From Candidatus Coatesiibacteriota bacterium (GTDB lineage: Bacteria > RBG-13-66-14), in NCBI GenBank assembly GCA_014728185.1, contig WJMB01000151.1, forward strand, positions 1 through 31,069: a stretch of DNA of 31,069 nucleotides, written 5' to 3'. Position 1 is the first letter of the stretch. The number at the start of each line of letters is the position of its first letter. This document shows positions 9,238-17,453 of the stretch, one piece after another. Below the pieces are notes generated by a model that was not told the DNA's origin, ran no database searches, and worked only from the letters and a program-made list of their open reading frames with translations. The translations under genes and the position numbers were made by a program.

Positions 9238-10185
9238 ATGCAGGGATTACGAGGTTCAGCGGCTTTCACCGTGGTCATACTCGGCCTGACCGTTGGCATC
9301 TCGGCGCTGGGCGGCTGTGACGATGACATCGATCTGGCGACGGCCTGGGTGGCGGTGGAGCCGCCCGACGGTCCGGCGACGGGCCTGCGCGCCATCGACT
9401 ACGCGGCAGGCGTCGGCTACCTGGTCGGCGACGCCGGTCAGGCTTGGCGCTATGACGGCGAGGACTGGCGACCCATCCACAGTGGCACGGGCGTCGAGTT
9501 CACCGGCGCGGCGGTGCGCAGCGACGGCGGGGCCTGGGTTTGCGGCGCCGACGCCGCCGGCGACGGCCGCCTGTTCGAGCACGCCCCCGGGACTGGCTGG
9601 AGCGAGGTGCTTCTGCAGAATGCGGCCTTCCTGGCCGCCGTGGCGGTCAACGAAACGGACCGGGCGATCGCCGCCGGTTCCCGGGGTCAGGTCTGGATCA
9701 ACGACGGCGGCGGTTGGACCCTGCACACCGATCAGGGCGATTACCTCTGGCGGGCGGTCGACGTGTCCGCCGACGGACCCTATCTCGTCGTCGGCGCCGA
9801 CGCCGCCGGCGACGGCGCCTTGCTTTGGTTCGACGGCGTAGACAATCACTTCGTCGACATCGGTGGGGAGCGCCTGGAGGATTGCGTGTTGAGCGACGGT
9901 GACAGCGGCTGGGTCGTCGGCGACGGCGGCGGTCTGTTCCGCTTCGACTCCGGCGCGCTGCAGAGCGTGGACGAAGAGGTCGCCGCCCTTCGCGGGATGG
10001 ACCTTTTCCCCGGTTCGGACGATTCCGGCTGGGCCTGCGGATTGGGCGGCGTCCTGTTCAGCTTCGACGCGGACGGCCTGGCCGCCGCCGACTCGCCGAC
10101 GACGGAGAACGTGCAGGACCTGGTGTTGATCGACGATGAAGAGGGCTGGGCGGCGGCCGAGACCCACCTGCTCCACTACCGTTGA
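9238..10185 (+). CDS. Predicted lipoprotein with beta-propeller-like repeats
   Basis: A 315-residue exported protein. The start at 9238 is chosen because AGGAGA lies just ahead and it gives a clean signal peptide ending in lipobox LGGC (Cys27); an in-frame start 37 codons earlier would run into the palindromic element. After the Cys comes DDDIDLA, then roughly 40-residue repeats of the type (A/G)W-V/A-x-G-x-x-G-x-L-F/W-x-F-D (GAWVCGADAAGDGRLFEH, GSRGQVWINDGGGW, SGWVVGDGGGLFRFD, SGWACGLGGVLFSFD, EGWAAAETHLLHY). This resembles Ycf48/BNR-type beta-propellers, probably five to seven blades. No catalytic residues are visible, so a binding or assembly role is likely. It ends 10 bases before the glycosyltransferase start, so the pair forms an operon. 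Confidence 0.8.
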   Translation: MQGLRGSAAFTVVILGLTVGISALGGCDDDIDLATAWVAVEPPDGPATGLRAIDYAAGVGYLVGDAGQAWRYDGEDWRPIHSGTGVEFTGAAVRSDGGAWVCGADAAGDGRLFEHAPGTGWSEVLLQNAAFLAAVAVNETDRAIAAGSRGQVWINDGGGWTLHTDQGDYLWRAVDVSADGPYLVVGADAAGDGALLWFDGVDNHFVDIGGERLEDCVLSDGDSGWVVGDGGGLFRFDSGALQSVDEEVAALRGMDLFPGSDDSGWACGLGGVLFSFDADGLAAADSPTTENVQDLVLIDDEEGWAAAETHLLHYR

Positions 10186-10195
10186 GGCCGGCCTG

Positions 10196-11917
10196 ATGAG
10201 CGGAAAGACTTTTAACAACAACGCGTTGATCATCGAGATCGATCACCCGGCTATGACCACCTGGCCGCCGGCGACGGAGATAGTCCGTTTGCGCGAGCTG
10301 GCCCGGGAGCCCGGCGGGGTTATGCGGGCCCTGGAAAGGCGGCTGCGCGGCCGCCGCTTCCATCGTATCTACCTGGTCAGCTTCCGGCGCGGCGACATCC
10401 CCCGCCGGCTGCGCCTTATCGCCCTGGCCCACGCCGCCGAGATCTGGCATGTCAACAACACCACCGGCCCCAGCCGGTTGACCAAGACCTCCCTGCCCTG
10501 GTACCCACCGCCGCTGAGTCGAGCCCTGGCCCGGCGCACGGCGCGGCTCTTTCGCCGCGGGTTGGAGTCGATCACCTATTGTGAGACGATCACTCCAGGT
10601 GACGGCATCCTCTACCTGGCCGGCTCCTACGCCCCGGCGGTGGGCGGTATCGAGACCTGGATGCGCAACGCGGCCGAGGGTTTGTCCGAGAGCGGCCTGC
10701 GGGTGCGTGTTCTCGACCGCCACCGCTTCGGATGGCGCGAATTCGACACCGCCAGCCCCGTCCCCGTCCTGCGCTACTTCGCCGGTCGCCGTGAGAACCC
10801 GCGCCAATTGCGCATCCTGGCCCGTCGAGCCGCCGAGTCCGCCGCCCTGCTGCCCGGTAGCAAACCCGCCCCCCGGGTGCTGAAAACCATCGAGGGTTTC
10901 CTGGGCTCGCTTTCGCTCCACTTCCTCAGCGACTTCTTCTCGCTCTTCAGCACCGCCAGTCGAGCCGTAGCCGCCGAGAATCCGTCGACCATCCACGTCG
11001 GCTTCGGCCTGCCGACCTCCCAGGTCGCCTGGCTGCTCAGCGCCATCGGCGGCTGGCCCTATCTTGTTTACGCCCACGGCACCGAGAACCTGAGCTGGGG
11101 TAGAAACAAACTCCTGGCGCCCTACTTCCGCGCCAGCCTGGGCGAGGCTACGCGCATGGTGCCCAACGCCGCCTACGCAGCCGAGCTCTGCGCCGAGTAC
11201 CATAAGACCCCCCGGGATCGGCTGGCGGTGATCCACCCCGGCGTGGACTTCGAGCGCTTCAGCGCCCCGGTGCCAGCGGAGAAACTCGACGCGTTGCGGA
11301 GGCGCTACGAGCTGCCCGCCGAGGCCCCCCTGCTCTACATCGTCGGCCGGGTGGTGCCGCGCAAGGGCTTCGATATGCTGGTTCGCGCCCTGCCCAACAT
11401 TCTCGCCGAACACCCGAACGCCCACCTGCTCATCGGCGGCTCCGGCGAGTACCTGCCCACGGTCCGAGGTCTGGTGGAGGAAGAGGGCGTCGGCGAACGG
11501 GTTCGCTTCCTGGGCCGGGTGGCCGACGAGGAGATGACGGCACACTACCGCTTGGCCGATCTATTCTGCATGCCCAGCCGGGATGAACCGCCGGGTCGGG
11601 CCGAGGGCTTCGGCATCGTTTACATCGAGGCCGGCGCCGCCGGGACCCCCTCCCTGGGCTCGACGATGGGCGGTGTGCCCGACGCCGTGCGCGACGGTGA
11701 GACGGGGCTGCTGGCCGACCCCCGCGATCCCGCCGACATCGCCGCCAAAATCAACCGTCTGCTGGGCGACCGCGGCCTGCTGGCCCGGATGGGCGCCGCG
11801 GCCCGGGAGTGGGCCGCCGAGCTGGATTGGTCGAAGGTGGTCGAGCGAACCGGTAAGCTGGACGAGGAGCTGCGTCGCGAGCCCGAGGTAACGGGCTGGC
11901 ACCCGCCGGGTGATTGA
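10196..11917 (+). CDS. Glycosyltransferase family 4 with an unusual N-terminal domain
   Basis: A 573-residue protein. The start at 10196 has GAGG eight bases ahead and sits just after the previous stop. Residues about 138-550 are a GT-B, GT4-type (RfaB/PimA-like) transferase: AGSYAPAVGGIE (142-152) glycine-rich acceptor loop, YAHGTENLS (292-300), the nucleotide-sugar domain VGRVVPRKGFD (383-393), GGSGEY (414-419), and the EX7E motif E470...E478 (EGFGIVYIE). Residues 1-135 are an extra domain without a recognised family (LIIEIDHPAMTTWPP; HRIYLVSFRRGDIPRRL; AEIWHVNNTTG), which could be a small Rossmann-like or acceptor-recognition domain. No transmembrane segment, so probably a peripheral cytosolic enzyme acting on a lipid-linked or surface glycan. 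Donor and acceptor are unknown. Confidence 0.88.
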   Translation: MSGKTFNNNALIIEIDHPAMTTWPPATEIVRLRELAREPGGVMRALERRLRGRRFHRIYLVSFRRGDIPRRLRLIALAHAAEIWHVNNTTGPSRLTKTSLPWYPPPLSRALARRTARLFRRGLESITYCETITPGDGILYLAGSYAPAVGGIETWMRNAAEGLSESGLRVRVLDRHRFGWREFDTASPVPVLRYFAGRRENPRQLRILARRAAESAALLPGSKPAPRVLKTIEGFLGSLSLHFLSDFFSLFSTASRAVAAENPSTIHVGFGLPTSQVAWLLSAIGGWPYLVYAHGTENLSWGRNKLLAPYFRASLGEATRMVPNAAYAAELCAEYHKTPRDRLAVIHPGVDFERFSAPVPAEKLDALRRRYELPAEAPLLYIVGRVVPRKGFDMLVRALPNILAEHPNAHLLIGGSGEYLPTVRGLVEEEGVGERVRFLGRVADEEMTAHYRLADLFCMPSRDEPPGRAEGFGIVYIEAGAAGTPSLGSTMGGVPDAVRDGETGLLADPRDPADIAAKINRLLGDRGLLARMGAAAREWAAELDWSKVVERTGKLDEELRREPEVTGWHPPGD

Positions 11918-11950
11918 ACCGATCGTCCGCTTGTACCGAACACTATCAAG

Positions 11951-11974
11951 GGGCGGGGTCACTGGACCCCGCCC
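11951..11974 (+). terminator. GC-rich stem-loop after the glycosyltransferase
   Basis: GGGCGGGGTC and GACCCCGCCC form a perfect 10-bp stem with a 4-base loop (ACTG), 34 bases after the stop. Only a weak T-rich tail follows (TCTATT). The same stem recurs at 15302-15325 and in part at 23652-23674. Confidence 0.65.
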
Positions 11975-11987
11975 TCTATTACATAAG

Positions 11988-12256
11988 GCGATCTTGTGCC
12001 GTGTTCGTACCGGGTTATGATTGTTAACTGCTGCTACATGCGTGTTATCAGCGGAGTACATCTATAACCCGGTCCGAACAGGGTAGACGATCCCTAAACA
12101 ACCAATCTACCCGGCTCATAAGCGCTTCAAAACAAGCGTATAAGCTTCGCAAAAGCATATCGGGATCATAGCTTGACCCAGTTGGATGACGAGTACCCGC
12201 TCGGTCCCCCCTTTTTAGCCCACTGTTTCGATCACGTTCCATGGTGCTTTGTTTAA
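11988..12256. repeat. Intergenic repeat family 1, rearranged copy D
   Basis: The first 107 bases (11988-12094) hold two 5'-end segments of the repeat in inverted orientation: the left end has GTGTTCGTACCGGGTTATGA and the right end reads, on the minus strand, GGGATCGTCTACCCTGTTCG. From 12095 on, a plus-oriented, diverged 3' half follows (GGCTCATAAGCGCTTCAA, GCATATCGGGATC, CGATCACGTTCCATGGTGC). This suggests an inversion or two overlapping insertions. Confidence 0.6.
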
Positions 12257-12272
12257 TCCACAAAGCGCCGTT

Positions 12273-15128
12273 TTACCTGCCGATGACGAACCTTCTCGTA
12301 TCGCCGGCGCTGTTGGTGGCGAGGTGGACCAGGTAGACGCCGGGCTGGTAGGCTGTGGTGTCCAGGCTGATCGTCTGCCGCCCAGGTGCGGAAGCAATGC
12401 AGATTTCTTCGACAACCCGCCCGGCCAGATCGTAGATCGTGATACTCGCATCGTCCACATCCGAGGGCAGCTCGAAGGCCAGAGTGATCGAATCGACCGC
12501 CGGACTGGGCCAGGGGGCTTCCAGACTCAGCATCCGCTCGAATTCGGGAACAACCACGACCTCCGTGGGACCGAATACTGTGGTATGGCCTGTGCTATCC
12601 GTTGCTTCCAGCCAGTAGTGGTATCCCCAGCCGGTCTCCACGTCCCGGTCCAGCCAGCGGGTGGTCTCGCCGGGCAGCGAGCCGGAAACAGCGACAGGGT
12701 CGTCCTCCCCGCGCAGAACACGGATCGAGGACGGTCGGTCGCCGTCAATCGACCAACTCAGCAGGACGCCCTCATCGGTCGACGCGGCGGCGAGCTCGAC
12801 GCCGTTGATTTCGCTGGAGGGCTCGGCGGCGGCGGCTATCTGCAGGTCGTTGCCGTCGTACTGCTGCCAGGCCGTGGTCAGGCGTCCGTCGCCGGCGGCG
12901 CAGACGGCGGGCTCCCAGGCCGTGAGTCCATTGTCGGACAAGCGCTCCGGCGCACCCCATCCGCCGTCGTAGGCGCAGAGGTAGGCGGAGCGCTCTGCTC
13001 CGTCGTCGGCCCAGAAGACGCAGACCACACCGTCGACGCCCTCGGCCAGGCCCGGTCGGTGGGCGGCCAGGCCGCCGTCGGTCAGGCGCTCGGGCGTCTG
13101 CCAGCCGCCGCCCGTGTCCCGGCTGACATAGACGGCGGTGGTGTCGCCGTAGGCGTCCTCGAAGGCGCACCAGAGAGTGCCGTCGGAGCCACGGAACAGA
13201 ACCGGGTGGGCGGGATTGGAGCCCGTTCCGGGCAGGGCCTCGACTCCGCTCCAGCCCGAGCCGCCGTTACTGCGCAGGCGGATCTCGCAGGCGGTGTCGG
13301 GACCGCGGCCCTGGTAGGCCAGGTGGACGCCGCCGCCACCGTCGGGACACAGGGTGGGCTCGGCGGCTTCATCGGAGCCCACGGCGGATAGGTTTGCCCA
13401 GGAGCCCTGGTTGGCGCTCGAGATCAGGTAGCAGCCGTCGCCGGTCCATCTCTGCCAGACCAGCCAGAGCTTGCCGCCGGAATAGCACAGCGCCGGGTAG
13501 AGGTCGTAGCCCTCTAGCTGGCGAATCGCCTGCGGTGCGCTCCACCCCGAGCCGGTGTTGACCGAGTGCAGCAGGTCGTAATCGTAGGTGTCGCCGTCGA
13601 AACGGGAGAAGACGCAGTGGACCATGCCGTCGCCGACCTCGAGGGCCGGACCGTACTCCCAGTAGGTGGCGGTGTCCAGAGCCTGGGGCGCGCTCCAGTC
13701 GCCGCCGAGCTCGCTGACGTAGATGCTCGAGCGGCCCTGTTCGGCGGAGACCCAGGCGCACCAGGCGCCGCCCGGGGTGCCAACCAGTGCCGGGGCGACG
13801 TCGGAATGAACGCTCGTCGACACCGTCACCCAGTCCTCCAGCAGGTCTTCGGGGGGAACCGGGTTGCGGAAGCCGTCCAGGCTCGGCTCCCGGGAGCCGC
13901 CGTGGGGCAGGAGCGTGGCGTCACCCAGGATGTTTAGTCCATAGAACCAGTTCTTGTTGTAGTTGCTCATGCCGGGATAGATGTTATCCTGCGCCCAGTC
14001 CTCGTAGGCCTCGCCGATGCACAGCCCGCTTCCCAGGGGGGTGTAGAACTCGTCGTGGTTGAGCATCGAGCCGGTCTTGGCGCTGCCCAGGGAGACCAGG
14101 CCCGGACCGTCGTGGAAGATGTACCAGTTGCCGATGTTGTCGAACTCGACAAAGCGGGTGCAGGAGCAACTGAACAGGTTGACGAAGACGGCCTCGGGCG
14201 TCAGGGCCTCGATCTCGTAGTTGAAGATGCTGCCGGCGTAACCCCCGGGCACCTTGAAGGTGTGGCCCCAGGGCGAGGAGTGGCTCATCAGGTGGACGAA
14301 CTCGTAGCCGTCGGCGTACCGGCCCAGCAGATGGTCGGCGGTGGTGGTGCCGTCGGAGTTGAACGCGGTGATGTCGGCGTAGGCCGCGCCCAGACCGTAA
14401 TCGTAGCCGGAGTAGGACCAGTCGTCGTCGTTGTAGGCCAGACCACGGTCGGGAACGCCCAACCCCGCCGTGCGATACTGGTGGTTCTTGTTGAAGTACC
14501 CGCGCAGCAGGTCGATCTCCAGGCCGAAGGTCTGCTCCCGGGCGCTGATCCGGCTGACCCACAGCTCGGGGTCGATCGCCCCGGTGTGCGAGTCCAGGAT
14601 GCCGTCGCCGTCGTTATCGGCCCAAACGCCGTCGGTGTCCATGTAGAACAGGTCGCAGGGGAACTCCTCGTGGGTCCAATAGCCCCAGTCCGGTTCGTCC
14701 AGCTCGAACCAGGGCACGGGGATCTGACCGACCAGCACCGCGCCGTCGGCCCCGGAGCCGCTGATCATCTGCCGAACCACGCCTACGTCGCCGCCGGTGT
14801 AGAGCCGCTCGTCGATGGTCCAGCCCTCGGCGGCCAGATCAGCGTACCAGGTGGTCAGCTCGGAGTCCAGAGCGGCGCTGAGCCGGTCTTCGACGATGAT
14901 CAAGAGATCGCCGGCGGCGCGCTCCAGTGAGGTCCAGGCACGGCTGGTCAGCGGACTTTCAACCTCGGATCGTTCCGGATTGGCCGAGAGCCAGACCGCG
15001 TGGGGCAGCGGCTCGCGGCCCAGGGGATCGATCCAGCGGGGGATCGGCGGAGCGTCGTCGGCAGCGGCAAGGACTGCCGTCAGGGTCAGCAGGATGAACA
15101 GGGCGGAGCTGAAAAGCGGACGGCGCAT
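12273..15128 (-). CDS. Secreted C25-like cysteine protease with propeller and sorting-like tail
   Basis: A 951-residue exported protein; the start at 15128 has GGGAG ahead and gives a signal peptide (about 1-23). Residues 24-410 form a caspase-fold, gingipain-like (peptidase C25) domain: probable catalytic His283 in HLMSHSSPWGH and Cys321 or Cys323 in VNLFSCSCTRF, ending in NILGDATLLPHG typical of the family. A calcium-loop-like DTDGVWADNDGDGILDS lies at 164-180. Residues about 435-770 are some six W-rich repeats (WSAPQAL, WGAPERL) like a sialidase/BNR propeller; 778-860 look fibronectin-III-like; 870-951 resemble a T9SS-type C-terminal sorting domain (SITIYDLAGRVVEE, YQPGVYLVHL, FVIGR). It would therefore act at or outside the cell surface. 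The downstream end abuts repeat copy D. No type IX secretion genes are in the window, so the secretion route is inference. Confidence 0.85.
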   Translation of the reverse strand: MRRPLFSSALFILLTLTAVLAAADDAPPIPRWIDPLGREPLPHAVWLSANPERSEVESPLTSRAWTSLERAAGDLLIIVEDRLSAALDSELTTWYADLAAEGWTIDERLYTGGDVGVVRQMISGSGADGAVLVGQIPVPWFELDEPDWGYWTHEEFPCDLFYMDTDGVWADNDGDGILDSHTGAIDPELWVSRISAREQTFGLEIDLLRGYFNKNHQYRTAGLGVPDRGLAYNDDDWSYSGYDYGLGAAYADITAFNSDGTTTADHLLGRYADGYEFVHLMSHSSPWGHTFKVPGGYAGSIFNYEIEALTPEAVFVNLFSCSCTRFVEFDNIGNWYIFHDGPGLVSLGSAKTGSMLNHDEFYTPLGSGLCIGEAYEDWAQDNIYPGMSNYNKNWFYGLNILGDATLLPHGGSREPSLDGFRNPVPPEDLLEDWVTVSTSVHSDVAPALVGTPGGAWCAWVSAEQGRSSIYVSELGGDWSAPQALDTATYWEYGPALEVGDGMVHCVFSRFDGDTYDYDLLHSVNTGSGWSAPQAIRQLEGYDLYPALCYSGGKLWLVWQRWTGDGCYLISSANQGSWANLSAVGSDEAAEPTLCPDGGGGVHLAYQGRGPDTACEIRLRSNGGSGWSGVEALPGTGSNPAHPVLFRGSDGTLWCAFEDAYGDTTAVYVSRDTGGGWQTPERLTDGGLAAHRPGLAEGVDGVVCVFWADDGAERSAYLCAYDGGWGAPERLSDNGLTAWEPAVCAAGDGRLTTAWQQYDGNDLQIAAAAEPSSEINGVELAAASTDEGVLLSWSIDGDRPSSIRVLRGEDDPVAVSGSLPGETTRWLDRDVETGWGYHYWLEATDSTGHTTVFGPTEVVVVPEFERMLSLEAPWPSPAVDSITLAFELPSDVDDASITIYDLAGRVVEEICIASAPGRQTISLDTTAYQPGVYLVHLATNSAGDTRRFVIGR

Positions 15129-15301
15129 TGAGTCTCCCATCGGAGCTGGCTTGAGCGGCAAGCGGTTGTCTCTCCAAGATATAGATTAAAAGACGCCGTC
15201 GGTCAATCCCGCTCCGTCGAGCGCGGGCTGGGAACCGGCCCCGCACCCGGCCCGGCGGAGGGAAAGCCAGAATCGACCGCTCATGGCGAACTCATTAGAC
15301 G

Positions 15302-15325
15302 GGGCGGGGTCGTTGGACCCCGCCC
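15302..15325 (-). terminator. GC-rich stem-loop after the GH3 gene
   Basis: GGGCGGGGTC, loop GTTG, GACCCCGCCC. The 10-bp stem is identical to the one at 11951-11974. It lies 32 bases past the stop of the glycosidase gene and before the protease start. Confidence 0.6.
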
Positions 15326-15356
15326 GCGTCGAATTCGACCCACCGACCGACTCCCG

Positions 15357-16661
15357 CTAACCGCCTCCCAGCGCTTCGCGAACGATGCGCCGATGCTCCG
15401 CCGAGCCGCAGACCGAAAGCGGCGGCGGCTCGACCGGGGGCGCGGAATCCAGGCCCCGCCGCAGGTAGAGCTCCCCGCGCGCCAGTTCGTACTCCTCCAA
15501 CCCCGGCAGGGGCAACCCCAGGGCCAGCTTGAGCGCCCAGACCCGCACCACGCGCCGAACGAGCTCCCCCCGCTCCAGTCCACCTCCGATCAGGGCCTCC
15601 AGCAGGGCGTCGCGCGCTGCGGTCATCCGGTCGCCGTCGTGGCAGACCAGCACCAGATCGGCACCGGCGGCGACGGCCATCCGCGCCGCGCCGCCCACGG
15701 CGTAATCGTTGACGATCGCCCCCATCTCGAGGTCATCAGTCACCGCCACGCCGTCGAAGCCGATCTCGCCGCGCAGAGCCCGGTAGACCGCCGGGGAGAG
15801 GCTGGCGGGCAGCTCGGGGTCCAGGGCCGGGATGACCACATGGCTGACCATCGCCGCCCGTGCCGGGTGGTTGTCCGCCAACAGGGAGCGGAAGGGCGGC
15901 CACTCGTACACCTCCAGATGTTCGGTGTCGACGTCGATCAGCGGCAGGTCGTAATGGGCGTCGCGGGCGGCCTCGCCCTTGCCCGGAAAGTGCTTGGCGC
16001 AGCAGGCCGCCCCGGCGGCGTTGAGGCCCTCGGCCAGCGCCGCGGCGTAACGGGCGACCACGGCGGGATCACCGGAGAAGGCCCGGTCGCCGATCCCGGG
16101 GTTGTCCGGGTTGGTCAGCACATCGACCACCGGGGCCAGGTTCCAGTTGAAGCCCGCCGCGCGGAGCTCGCGGCCGATCACCTCGCCGATCCGTCGCGCC
16201 CCGGCCTCGTCGGCGGCGCCCGGCAGTTCGGCCATCGCCGGGATCGGTGTGTAGCCGGTCTTGAGACGGCGCACCCGGCCGCCCTCCTGGTCCACAGCGA
16301 TCAACAGCCCCGGCAGACCCAGCTCCGCCGCCGCGCGCTGTAGATCGGTGTTGAACCGCGCCGTCTGCTCGGGATCGCTCAGGTTGCGCCCGAAGAGGAT
16401 CACCCCGGCCGGACGTAGCTCATCGAGGCGCCGCCGGACAGCGTCACTCATCGAGCGTCCGTCCAAACCAACGACGAGAAGCTGACCGACCAGGGCGGCG
16501 TCGTCCAGCTCCGCCGCCGCGGCGGCTAGTTCGGTGAACACGTCGTAGCGCTCCTCGGGCGGCGGGGGCCAGCCGGAAAGACCCCGGCGGTTGGGACGCA
16601 GCGCCGGGGCGGTCGCCACCCCCAGAACCAAAACGGTGAATAGGCAAATCAGGCGGCGCAG
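15357..16661 (-). CDS. GH3 beta-N-acetylhexosaminidase-like protein (NagZ type), probable CTG start
   Basis: A GH3 N-terminal-domain glycosidase, likely removing beta-GlcNAc from muropeptides or other glycans. Numbering here assumes a CTG start at 16659-16661. That codon has GGGAGG at ideal spacing and gives a textbook signal peptide (MRRLICLFTVLVLGVATAPA); the next usable codon, TTG at 16629-16631, would cut the signal peptide in half. An in-frame TAA lies upstream, so no ATG is available. The substrate-binding KHFPGKG (223-229), the Asp-His dyad DAH (234-236), which serves as general acid/base in NagZ enzymes, and the nucleophile Asp309 in VTDDLEMG are all present. The signal peptide suggests an exported enzyme, unlike cytosolic E. 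coli NagZ. A facing sigma54-type element lies about 115-195 bases upstream. Confidence 0.88.
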   Translation of the reverse strand: MRRLICLFTVLVLGVATAPALRPNRRGLSGWPPPPEERYDVFTELAAAAAELDDAALVGQLLVVGLDGRSMSDAVRRRLDELRPAGVILFGRNLSDPEQTARFNTDLQRAAAELGLPGLLIAVDQEGGRVRRLKTGYTPIPAMAELPGAADEAGARRIGEVIGRELRAAGFNWNLAPVVDVLTNPDNPGIGDRAFSGDPAVVARYAAALAEGLNAAGAACCAKHFPGKGEAARDAHYDLPLIDVDTEHLEVYEWPPFRSLLADNHPARAAMVSHVVIPALDPELPASLSPAVYRALRGEIGFDGVAVTDDLEMGAIVNDYAVGGAARMAVAAGADLVLVCHDGDRMTAARDALLEALIGGGLERGELVRRVVRVWALKLALGLPLPGLEEYELARGELYLRRGLDSAPPVEPPPLSVCGSAEHRRIVREALGGG

Positions 16662-16714
16662 TGTCTTCCTCCCGTTTTAGTGGAAGCGACTGATCACTCG
16701 CAGGCATCAACGCA

Positions 16715-16905
16715 GGCGTAAGCCCAGTCAAACAGCCTCACCGGCCGCCGGAGCGCCGGAACGCACCGGTGCGAGGCTTTGGCACATTTCTTGCGGAGTG
16801 CGCGGCCGGATTTGGACGGAGGCCGCCCCGCCCTGCTGCAAGAAATGTGCCAAAGCCGGGCGGGGACGACGGTTACGGGCGTAAGGGTTTGACTGGGCTT
16901 GCGCC
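16715..16905. repeat. Outer inverted repeat enclosing the second palindromic element
   Basis: GGCGTAAGCCCAGTCAAAC (16715-16733) and GTTTGACTGGGCTTGCGCC (16887-16905) are 19-bp inverted repeats with one mismatch. Together with the inner palindrome they make a 191-bp nested structure that fills the gap between the GH3 gene and cobO. Copy 1 of the element has no such outer arms. Confidence 0.75.
16775..16857. promoter_or_regulatory. 83-bp palindromic element with two facing sigma54-type promoters, copy 2
   Basis: Arms GGCTTTGGCACATTTCTTGC (16775-16794) and GCAAGAAATGTGCCAAAGCC (16838-16857) are perfect 20-bp inverted repeats around a 43-bp centre with an inner GCGGCC/GGCCGC stem. Compared with copy 1 the arms differ at two positions, and each change is matched in the opposite arm. 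Each arm carries TTTGGCACATTTCTTGC, again GG-N10-GC. The minus-strand promoter points at the GH3 gene, whose start is roughly 165 bases beyond the expected transcription start. Function is inferred; the symmetry is seen directly. Confidence 0.65.
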
Positions 16906-16944
16906 GGGTGCGTCGGTGTTGCCGGGGTCTCGCGGTGGGACGCT

Positions 16945-17451
16945 TCAGTACTCGATGCCCCTGCGGGCCGGTAAGCCTTCGTCGTAGTAGTGCTTTAGGG
17001 CCAGCACCTCGCTGACCAGGTCGGCTCGGCGGACCAGTTCGGGGTGGGCGTTGCGCCCGGTGAGGACGAGTTCGACGGCGGGGCGGGAATCGATCAGCTC
17101 GCAGACTGCGGCGAGGTCGACCAGTCCAAGATCGACGGCCACCAGCAGCTCGTCGGCGATAAGCAGGTCCAGCTTTGTCGTATCACAGAGTTCGACGAGG
17201 CGGGTCCAAGCAGCCGCGGCCAGGCGGCGGTCCTCTTCGGGCGGGGCGGTGGGGTCGACGAAGCCGCCGGTCCCGAACTGCTCGACCTCGATCCCCAGGC
17301 GGAGGGCGGCGATGACCTCGCCGAAGTCACCGCGTTTGAGAAACTGGACCACGGCGACCCGCAGGTCTCGGCCCCGGGCGCGCAGGGCCAAGCCGAAGGC
17401 CGCCGTGGTCTTGCCTTTGCCGTCGCCGGTGTAGATGTGGACGCGGTGCAT
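16945..17451 (-). CDS. cobO: Corrinoid adenosyltransferase, CobO/BtuR type
   Basis: Transfers the adenosyl group of ATP to cob(I)alamin or cob(I)yrinic acid diamide to make the adenosyl-cobamide cofactor. The 168-residue product starts MHRVHIYTGDGKGKTTAAFG, with a P-loop at about 8-16 (TGDGKGKTT). It continues with VVQFLKRGDFGE, LLIADELLVAVDLGLVD (the Walker-B-like acidic segment) and ELVLTGRNAHPELVRRADLVSEV, all typical of CobO. The ATG at 17449-17451 was chosen; an in-frame TTG two codons earlier overlaps the HD-GYP stop. Either way the gene is packed against the HD-GYP gene, with no room for its own promoter. No other cobalamin genes are present, so it may serve salvage, or be expressed with the signalling genes for reasons not evident. 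Confidence 0.9.
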   Translation of the reverse strand: MHRVHIYTGDGKGKTTAAFGLALRARGRDLRVAVVQFLKRGDFGEVIAALRLGIEVEQFGTGGFVDPTAPPEEDRRLAAAAWTRLVELCDTTKLDLLIADELLVAVDLGLVDLAAVCELIDSRPAVELVLTGRNAHPELVRRADLVSEVLALKHYYDEGLPARRGIEY

Positions 17452-17453
17452 GA

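Noticed and set aside
7410..9395. Long minus-strand open frame (661 codons) opposite prs and the palindromic element
   Set aside because: Overlaps prs and the small membrane protein in antisense and lacks a ribosome site or domain; the true genes are on the plus strand.
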